Positions 33,888-39,743 of a stretch of DNA of 39,743 nucleotides are shown here, piece by piece (position 1 is the stretch's first letter; the number at the start of each line of letters is the position of its first letter). Below the pieces are notes generated by a model. The model was not told the origin of the DNA, ran no database searches, and worked only from the letters and a program-made list of their open reading frames with translations. This DNA comes from Candidatus Omnitrophota bacterium. GTDB lineage: Bacteria; Omnitrophota; Gorgyraeia; 2-02-FULL-51-18. Both the position numbers and the translations under genes were made by a program. Location of the stretch: NCBI GenBank assembly GCA_016180585.1, contig JACPAX010000042.1:1-39743 (forward strand), given 5' to 3'.

Positions 33888-35290
33888 ATACTACCCTTTT
33901 TTGGGTTGGCTCTCCCCTTCAAATAGGACAGAACCTCCTCCGCGACTATCTGGTTCCCGGCAAGATTATGGTGTCCGTCAATTTCAAAATAAGGCAGTTC
34001 GGAAGGGTCTCCGGTATCGTTTAGACGATCCACATAACGTTTAATCGCTCCATGAGTATCAATGACATCGATCTCCCTCTGTCGACAAAACTCCCCGATC
34101 ATTGTCGACACGGCCGTCTCAAAATGATCCGGAGGGGGCTCATGCCCCAAGACCTTTTCATAATAGGCCCATGACCGAAGCGTATAGAGAAGCAAAACTA
34201 CCTTTTGCCCACGCCGGGTGGCTATTTCCTGAACAGCTAATATCGCCTGACGCGAGCGCTCAAATTCACGATTATTTAAGTTGTATCGCGTCTTGGCGGC
34301 TTCCATTACAAAATCCTTGTATGGGTAAAAACGTGATTTGGCCCTCTCGGGATCACGGATCATCCCGGCAAAACGTTTCAGGGGAGCGCGTATTGTTTCC
34401 TTCAAAAAATGAAGGCAGGTATTTGTAAATTTGAAATAGCGGTATTTTGCGCGTTCTTCGTGCATGTAATCGTTGATGGACTGAATTCCCCCGGTAAATA
34501 CCGCATTTTTAGGGGGTTTCCCGCGATCAGGAAAGTTAAGCTCCCTCCTCTCAAAACCCGGGGTATACCCCAAAATGACAATGGGCGCTGCCATGCGGGT
34601 TCCATACAGCTTGTAGACACCGGCAGTCTGCGTCGGTGCATACCCCTGAACTCCCAGGTTGTACACCGGGAAACCGGCTTTCGTGACAAGCGTTTCCCAG
34701 GTTTTCTCAAGCGGCGAGCCCATCGCCTCGGTAAACGAGTCCCCGATCGCCACCGCCGCAAGCCCTGGTTTCCCAGAAAAACCCGGTTCATTTTTGAAGC
34801 CCTGCTCATCGGTCATCCAGGCGTTGATGAAATCACGGCCTCTGTCTCCGTAGGAGCGAATGAGGGTGTTTGACCGGAATTTAATCCACGGATTCTCCGA
34901 CAGATGGTCGAGGAGATCGTCCTGATGCCGTCTCACGTAAAGAAGCGAGGGATTGGTATTGACCAATGTCTTGGGGATCCACTGAGGAAAAAGATAGAAA
35001 AACACTTCCGCGACGAGAAAGAAAAGAATCAGACCGAATTGGCAGACATGCCATAAAAGAACTCCTGTGCGAAGATTTTGTTTTTGACGGCTCCGATAAC
35101 TGAAGAAGGCGAGTATAAAAAGATACAAAAAAACCGCAAGCACCTCCGTGTCCACAAACTCGATTTCTCCGGCAAGGGAGAGCCACCGAAGAACAAAAAA
35201 AGCCGCTAATGAGGAAAAATTGGCCCCCAGGAACACGGGGATCAGAACATCGAACATTTTCGCCTGTGGAGGTCTCGCGGGATCACGCAT
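33884..35290 (-). CDS. membrane-anchored SGNH/GDSL-type protein (AlgX-like)
   Basis: A protein of about 468 residues. Two or three hydrophobic segments (about residues 14-34, 50-64 and 80-98) anchor a periplasmic domain. That domain has AAVAIGDSFTEAMG with the SGNH nucleophile serine near residue 185, and near the C-terminus EIDGHHNLAGNQ with the D-x-x-H pair. These are features of AlgX/AlgJ-type and other SGNH proteins that move acetyl groups to polysaccharide hydroxyls, working with an MBOAT partner; both an MBOAT and a second SGNH-like gene lie just upstream. The ATG at 35290 overlaps the upstream gene by 8 bases. Confidence 0.8.
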   Translation of the reverse strand: MRDPARPPQAKMFDVLIPVFLGANFSSLAAFFVLRWLSLAGEIEFVDTEVLAVFLYLFILAFFSYRSRQKQNLRTGVLLWHVCQFGLILFFLVAEVFFYLFPQWIPKTLVNTNPSLLYVRRHQDDLLDHLSENPWIKFRSNTLIRSYGDRGRDFINAWMTDEQGFKNEPGFSGKPGLAAVAIGDSFTEAMGSPLEKTWETLVTKAGFPVYNLGVQGYAPTQTAGVYKLYGTRMAAPIVILGYTPGFERRELNFPDRGKPPKNAVFTGGIQSINDYMHEERAKYRYFKFTNTCLHFLKETIRAPLKRFAGMIRDPERAKSRFYPYKDFVMEAAKTRYNLNNREFERSRQAILAVQEIATRRGQKVVLLLYTLRSWAYYEKVLGHEPPPDHFETAVSTMIGEFCRQREIDVIDTHGAIKRYVDRLNDTGDPSELPYFEIDGHHNLAGNQIVAEEVLSYLKGRANPKKGSI

Positions 35291-36374
35291 GATGAAGACT
35301 CCGTAGCGGTGAAAAGATCTTCCGTAAACAGCTTTCCTTGGGATGCATGCCGTCAAAAAATTCCTCTTCTCCGCAGCCGCAGCGCGCAGGATCAAAAGAG
35401 CCGATCACCGCCACCCCCTGTTTGGCCGCGATCCCGCCGTAAAACCCTTCCGCCGCGGCCACCATCCGATAATCAGGCGATTCCGCAAGAACACGCCAAA
35501 CCCCGGGATGATAAGGGGTCAGGACAACGGTGACCTTGACGCCCGTTTGTTTCAAACGGCCCATAAAAGACTCCAGAATTGCCGACAAATTTTTGTCTAT
35601 TTCAAAAAAATTACCGAGAGAATACACCGGTTTTTGCTTCACATAATCAGCGGCAATTTTCCGGAGCTCAATGGGGGACCTTCGGCCTTTTTCCTTTTCA
35701 TAATGCAGCGCCCCGTCCGCCATCTTGATCGGCACATCAAGCCAGGATTCGTCGGTCGCGTAAAAATTTTCCCGCTTTGCTTTGCCGCGACGTATCACCC
35801 ACTCCGCCAGAGATTCTTTGAAATAGGCCCAGGAAAAGAGTTCCCGCAGACGGCCGGTCCCGAAAGAATTGAAATAAGATTCGTTTTTCGGCCGGATAGC
35901 CATTCCCAGCTTGGCCGCCATTGCCTCGTATTCATGTTGAAGCGTCTTCCAGCGCGTTTGAGCGTGGTGCTTATTCAAAAGCCAGGGATCCAGCCCCAGA
36001 AAAATCTCTTTTGGCCTTGAGTCTTTCTCATCCATCATTTGATATATCGCCAGATAATCCTGGAGCACGCCGCCGGTTACGCTGTGATTAAAGAATGAGC
36101 TGGACGGGAAAAACGAAGCGTCTATTTGCATATGACGGCTGGACCCCAACACCACGGCCTCGGGAACGACGCTTCTGTTGGCGATAATAAGCCGCTGGAA
36201 TTGCCTTTCGTCAAAATTGACGACGCCGGCCGCGTTCCGCCCGGAGAGCAACGATCGCCCGGCTCCAAAAAGTTGCGCGGGATCCACGCTATAATTCACC
36301 GCCGCGATAAAGAAAAGACCCGCGGCTGTAAATAATCCCGTACGCCAAAGGTAAGCCCGTGTTTGACTTTTCAT
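35283..36374 (-). CDS. periplasmic SGNH/DltD-like acetylation protein
   Basis: The protein has 363 residues. A single N-terminal membrane segment (FTAAGLFFIAAVNYSVDP, residues 15-32) is followed by a periplasmic domain with VVLGSSRHMQIDASFF (serine in the G-S-S-R loop near residue 77), KEIFLGLDPW, VTVVLTPYHP and FFDGMHPKES, the D-x-x-H-type end. This is the layout of AlgJ/DltD-like partners of MBOAT acyltransferases. Residues 40-72 are encoded by a 99-bp stretch that recurs exactly in the MBOAT gene upstream. In this gene the stretch is native, since the protein reads smoothly through it. It begins one base after the MBOAT stop. Confidence 0.82.
   Translation of the reverse strand: MKSQTRAYLWRTGLFTAAGLFFIAAVNYSVDPAQLFGAGRSLLSGRNAAGVVNFDERQFQRLIIANRSVVPEAVVLGSSRHMQIDASFFPSSSFFNHSVTGGVLQDYLAIYQMMDEKDSRPKEIFLGLDPWLLNKHHAQTRWKTLQHEYEAMAAKLGMAIRPKNESYFNSFGTGRLRELFSWAYFKESLAEWVIRRGKAKRENFYATDESWLDVPIKMADGALHYEKEKGRRSPIELRKIAADYVKQKPVYSLGNFFEIDKNLSAILESFMGRLKQTGVKVTVVLTPYHPGVWRVLAESPDYRMVAAAEGFYGGIAAKQGVAVIGSFDPARCGCGEEEFFDGMHPKESCLRKIFSPLRSLHHA
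36159..36257 (-). repeat. 99-bp exact direct repeat, native copy
   Basis: Identical over 99 bases to 36688-36786, 529 bases away, in the same orientation and the same reading frame. This copy encodes residues 40-72 of the SGNH/DltD-like protein and fits its surroundings. Identity ends sharply on both sides. Confidence 0.95.
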
Positions 36375-36375
36375 C

Positions 36376-37770
36376 TTAGAATTGAAAATACAAAAATTCA
36401 GAAACCTGTGAAATCCCGGCGATGCCCAACGCCGCCATAAGCCCTAAACCAAACGACCAGCTCCAACTCGGCGTCCACCTCCAGCGCCGTTTGACTGAAT
36501 CATCGGAAAACAAGCAAGAGCCGCTATACCTCATTACCTCTTGACTGTTTGGAAAAAGCCAGCAAACAACCCAAAGCCCCAGCAAAAACAAAAGCCCTCC
36601 AAGCCCCGGCCATAAAACTGAATTTTCATAACGCACTCCCCACGCCGAAAGAGAGACCCCCCATTTTTCAAGAAAAATCCCGTAATTCTCGGGAACGACG
36701 CTTCTGTTGGCGATAATAAGCCGCTGGAATTGCCTTTCGTCAAAATTGACGACGCCGGCCGCGTTCCGCCCGGAGAGCAACGATCGTCCCGCGCCGTGCC
36801 ACAATCCGCCCAAAAGCATCGTGAGCATTAAATTCAAGTAGCGTCTGGCTGATCCTTTACGGTTTCCCCCAAGCGGAATATAGAGATAGTCGCGCAAGAA
36901 ATGTGAAAGTGTCATATGCCAGCGTTTCCAAAATTCAATCACATTCTCCGACTGGTACGGAGAATTAAAATTAAGCGGAAGCGCAATACCCATCAGAAGC
37001 CCCAGACCAACCGCCATGTCCGAATAGCCGGAAAAATCAAAGTACAGCTGGAACGTGTAAGCCAAAGCCCCGGACCAGGCCTCAAAGAAAGTGATGGGAA
37101 CTCCCGCCGCCGCGGCGTTAAAAACGGGGATTGCATATCGCGCTGCAGAGTCGGCAAAAATTACCTTTTTGAAAAGCCCGATAAAGAAGAGCGCCGAGCC
37201 CGCCGCAAAATTGCCGGTGTCGGGTCGGTAGATTGAAGGCTTCGAAAACTGAGGGATCAAATCCTTGTGATGCAAGATCGGTCCGGCGACCAGATGCGGA
37301 AAAAATGTCACAAAAAGACCATAATGCCAGAGGCTGTACTCCTTCGCGATCCCCTTGTGAGCGTCCACCAAATATGCAATCTGCGTGAAGGTGAAAAATG
37401 AAATTCCCAGCGGCAGCAAAATGGAAGATAAATGCCACGACAGACCAAAAGCGGCGTTTAACGAAGCGACAAAAAAATTCGCATATTTGAAATAACCCAA
37501 GACCACCAAATTCATCGCCACGCCAAAAATCAAAAGCCCCCTGCTCCGCGTCGAAGGACGGCTCAATCTTACGCCGACCGCGTAGTTAAAAAGAATTGAG
37601 ACTGAAATCAGAAAAACAAATCGCGGGTTCCACCAAGCGTAAAAAAAGAGCGAGGCCGCGGTGAGCCAGATGATCGCAGTCCTGAACTGCCCTCGCCGGC
37701 CAAGCCAGAAAAAACCGGCAAACGTAATAGGCAAATAAAGAAAAATAAAAATATAGGAATTAAAAAGCAT
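36376..37770 (-). CDS. MBOAT-family O-acyltransferase (AlgI-like), carrying a foreign internal segment
   Basis: A polytopic acyltransferase of 464 residues that passes acyl groups across the inner membrane for polysaccharide O-acetylation. LFNSYIFIFLYLPITF opens it, then LPLGISFFTFTQIAYLVD, FPHLVAGPILHHKDLIPQ and FDFSGYSDMAVGLGLLMG, then FWKRWHMTLSHFLRDYLYIPLGGN and LLGGLWHGAG with the active-site histidine. Right after WHGAG, residues 329-361 are a copy of residues 40-72 of the next protein. The family's expected W-x-x-WG-x-x-HG stretch and following helices are missing. The last about 100 residues again look membrane-like. The gene product as written is probably not functional; the true gene may be intact. 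Confidence 0.85.
   Translation of the reverse strand: MLFNSYIFIFLYLPITFAGFFWLGRRGQFRTAIIWLTAASLFFYAWWNPRFVFLISVSILFNYAVGVRLSRPSTRSRGLLIFGVAMNLVVLGYFKYANFFVASLNAAFGLSWHLSSILLPLGISFFTFTQIAYLVDAHKGIAKEYSLWHYGLFVTFFPHLVAGPILHHKDLIPQFSKPSIYRPDTGNFAAGSALFFIGLFKKVIFADSAARYAIPVFNAAAAGVPITFFEAWSGALAYTFQLYFDFSGYSDMAVGLGLLMGIALPLNFNSPYQSENVIEFWKRWHMTLSHFLRDYLYIPLGGNRKGSARRYLNLMLTMLLGGLWHGAGRSLLSGRNAAGVVNFDERQFQRLIIANRSVVPENYGIFLEKWGVSLSAWGVRYENSVLWPGLGGLLFLLGLWVVCWLFPNSQEVMRYSGSCLFSDDSVKRRWRWTPSWSWSFGLGLMAALGIAGISQVSEFLYFQF
36688..36786 (-). repeat. 99-bp exact direct repeat, misplaced copy inside the MBOAT gene
   Basis: Identical to 36159-36257 with no mismatch, then diverging at once at both ends. 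It replaces the part of the MBOAT gene that should follow the W-H-G motif. It keeps the frame open, so gene callers would not flag it. Confidence 0.95.
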
Positions 37771-39743
37771 GCCACGGCTTCCTTTTTTCCAACAAAAAGA
37801 GATTCAGCAATAGGAGAGCCACCCACCCTCCAAGGGAAATCTTCCCCATCATCCGGTGGAGAGTGTCATCGTAGTAAAATTGGATTTTATGCTCTCCTTC
37901 CGGCACAAAGACCCCGCAAAGAGCGTGGTTGACCGGAATCACTTTCCCGGGAACGCCATCCACGCGGACCTTCCAGCGCGGGTAAAAGGTGTTGATAAAA
38001 ACCACGACGGCGTCATGGTCAAGGCGGACCTCCCCGTCGATTGTCCGGTCGGTCCGCCGGGCGGGAATTGGAAGAAACCCGGACGGCGTCTCCGGTCCCG
38101 CGGGCAGCGCCTCCTCCACCACCGCTTCGCGGGCCGGATCAAAAATACCGCTTTTCAGGTAATCGAGGCGTTCCTTTTTCCCCGGAATTTCCTTCCATGA
38201 ATACACCGCGTACAGTTCGGGTAGCGCCGCGATATTTTTATAGATGAAATAACGCGACACCCGGTCTGTCAGCTCAAGGTTCGGCAAGCCCAGCTTCCTA
38301 TCGGAAAGGATCAAGGTAATGCCCGCCGCGTCCAAAATCTTCCTTTGCTTCGTCCATGTCTCTTCGGAGAGCGTCCGTTTGCCGAGCGAACAGTCCGCAA
38401 GGCCCAAATCCTTGATGAGCTCATAGTATCTTTGGATCAAAAGCGGCGAATAAGCTCCTGCGTGGCGTATTCCGGAAAACATGTTGGAGCTGGGCTCGAG
38501 GGGATTGACGCCGGAGACATATTCGGCGAGAACACCTCCGTTCTCAGCCTGAAGCTCCTGAACACGTCGGATGAGCGACCCATCCGCGACCGGCATCGGA
38601 CCCGCGTTCCCGATAAATCCCGCGCCGGCCCCCGGACCCAGCGCAGAAGTCCCAAAAAGATAAAGGTCGAGGATCACCAGCGAAAGAATCGCTTCCTTGA
38701 GAAAGCGGGTTCTTGAATTCCTGACGGCAAATACCAGGGCGCCCAACGAAAATCCCGCAAAAACAAAGGTCGCGATGTTTCTTGGGTGACGGTAAGAAAA
38801 GGCTTCCCCGAGCAGTTTCAACAGAAGGTCCGCCTTATCATAATAAAACTGGACCTCCTTCAAAGGGTCCGCCTTGCCACTGAAAGCGTTTTGGGCGATT
38901 TGTCGGCCCGCCGCGGCCCAGAAAGGGTGACCCCATGTAAAAACCAGCGATGCCGCCAGAGGAAAGAAAACAGCCGCTCCAAAAAGAAATACCCAGGCCC
39001 TTTGGCGATGCGGGGACACTTCCCTCTCCCCCTTCTCTTTAAAACACCGGTCCCAGCCGAAACCGGCCAACAACGCGAGAGAGGCCGTGCAGAAGAAAAG
39101 AAACTTGGACGGATTCCGGAGTGCCGTCAAAGAAAACTTTTCAACCAGAAATGCGTAAAAAAAATTGTACTTCCCCATCGCCAAGAGCCCAAAAAGAAGC
39201 GCCAAGCCCAAGAAGACTTTTTCCCTTCGATGCTTCCCGGACGTCAAAACCGCGGCCACCAGAAAAACCGGCAAAATACCGATATAAAAACTGACGCTAA
39301 AAACCGGGTTGAGACTGGGAAATAAAATCGCGGCATAGGCCGGAGGGAAAAGCGACCCCCAAAGCGCGAAATCCGGGCCTTGGCCTGTCCGCGTGGAAAC
39401 ACCGGCAAGCTCAAACGTCGCGACAAGTTGAGGCGCCGCAAGAAGCATCCCCGCGGCTCCCGCACCGATTAAAACCCCGACCGCTCTCCCCCGCGCCGAT
39501 GCGGGCATCAGGAGGGCATAGAGGGCCAAATAAAAAGAGGCGTAAAGCGCCGCTTGCGGAAAACCGGCGGTCCACATGAACGAGATAAAAACCGCTAAAA
39601 ACGAGGCAATGGGAACTATTTTTTTCTTCCGGGTCGCTTCGCCCGCCAATTCCAGCAGCAAAAGACAAAGCGGCAGCCATGTCAGCACTCGCAGCGTCCC
39701 CGTCGTATAAAAACAGCCTCCGTAGGCGCTGCTAAACGAGTAC
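37760..39743 (-). CDS. YfhO-like polytopic membrane protein, N-terminus cut by window edge
   Basis: The frame is open to the right edge, so the gene starts outside the window; about 660 residues are seen against about 800 usual for YfhO-type proteins. About ten hydrophobic segments are followed by a periplasmic domain and a last helix (GGWVALLLLNLFLL). Family features near the C-terminus are NTFYPRWKVRVDGVPGKVI and FVPEGEHKIQFYYDD, the bacterial YfhO signature. YfhO-like proteins are GT-C-fold enzymes linked to glycosylation of cell wall polymers. The 3' end overlaps the MBOAT start by 11 bases. Confidence 0.85.
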   Translation of the reverse strand, partial: YSFSSAYGGCFYTTGTLRVLTWLPLCLLLLELAGEATRKKKIVPIASFLAVFISFMWTAGFPQAALYASFYLALYALLMPASARGRAVGVLIGAGAAGMLLAAPQLVATFELAGVSTRTGQGPDFALWGSLFPPAYAAILFPSLNPVFSVSFYIGILPVFLVAAVLTSGKHRREKVFLGLALLFGLLAMGKYNFFYAFLVEKFSLTALRNPSKFLFFCTASLALLAGFGWDRCFKEKGEREVSPHRQRAWVFLFGAAVFFPLAASLVFTWGHPFWAAAGRQIAQNAFSGKADPLKEVQFYYDKADLLLKLLGEAFSYRHPRNIATFVFAGFSLGALVFAVRNSRTRFLKEAILSLVILDLYLFGTSALGPGAGAGFIGNAGPMPVADGSLIRRVQELQAENGGVLAEYVSGVNPLEPSSNMFSGIRHAGAYSPLLIQRYYELIKDLGLADCSLGKRTLSEETWTKQRKILDAAGITLILSDRKLGLPNLELTDRVSRYFIYKNIAALPELYAVYSWKEIPGKKERLDYLKSGIFDPAREAVVEEALPAGPETPSGFLPIPARRTDRTIDGEVRLDHDAVVVFINTFYPRWKVRVDGVPGKVIPVNHALCGVFVPEGEHKIQFYYDDTLHRMMGKISLGGWVALLLLNLFLLEKRKPWHAF

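Overview
This 39.7 kb window is almost entirely a single-strand (minus) locus for a complex surface glycan in an uncultured bacterium. It looks like a metagenome contig, and parts of it are chimeric. From the right edge down to about 2.3 kb, some 29 genes follow one another with 4-nt ATGA/GTGA overlaps or gaps of a few bases. The cell envelope suggested (nonulosonic acids, Wzx flippase, MBOAT/SGNH acetylation) is that of a diderm. I cannot fix the phylum from the sequence; Omnitrophota-like is only a guess.

Layout, in transcription order from the right edge. (1) 39743-33884: a partial YfhO-like membrane protein, an MBOAT O-acyltransferase carrying a foreign insert, and two SGNH/AlgJ/AlgX-type acetylation partners. 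(2) 33867-24369: a small HTH protein, then a nonulosonic acid module: NeuB-type synthase, NeuD-type acetyltransferase, TIM-barrel isomerase, CBS-DegT aminotransferase fusion, Gfo/Idh/MocA oxidoreductase, NeuA-type cytidylyltransferase, SDR, and the HisF/HisH/WbpG-type trio that makes acetamidino sugars. HisH has an in-frame TGA. (3) 24367-20435: two sulfotransferase-like P-loop proteins and a B12/radical SAM gene broken by an internal deletion and frameshift. (4) 20424-14341: a divergent GAPDH-like protein, an FAH-family protein, a second divergent cytidylyltransferase, a D-2-hydroxyacid dehydrogenase, a HAD phosphatase and a CDP-glycerol-transferase-like GT-B protein. (5) 14348-7392: Wzx flippase, GT-C enzyme, a pyruvate kinase-ATP sulfurylase fusion, APS kinase and a CDP-alcohol phosphotransferase. 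(6) 7392-2754: four glycosyltransferases and a WecB epimerase.

Read together, the genes would make at least one CMP-activated nonulosonic acid, possibly amidinated, assemble repeat units on a lipid carrier, flip them, and decorate them by O-acetylation and sulfation. The PAPS donor would come from the PK-ATP sulfurylase fusion plus APS kinase, used by the two sulfotransferase-like proteins. The fusion is the most interesting candidate for a little-described system: its kinase half could regenerate ATP from the ADP that APS kinase releases.

The left 2.3 kb does not belong to this locus by content. It holds an FtsZ-like fragment at the edge, a truncated membrane protein, a hypothetical gene with its own promoter and terminator, and the C-terminal part of release factor 1, fused in frame to the start of another B12-binding protein near 2.3 kb. 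This junction, an exact 99-bp direct repeat at 36.2/36.7 kb, and the radical SAM deletion at 21.6 kb all look like assembly or rearrangement scars. No stretch over 300 bases lacks a gene; the only non-coding spans of note are 590-736 and 1391-1456. I saw no tRNA, rRNA, CRISPR array or insertion sequence.
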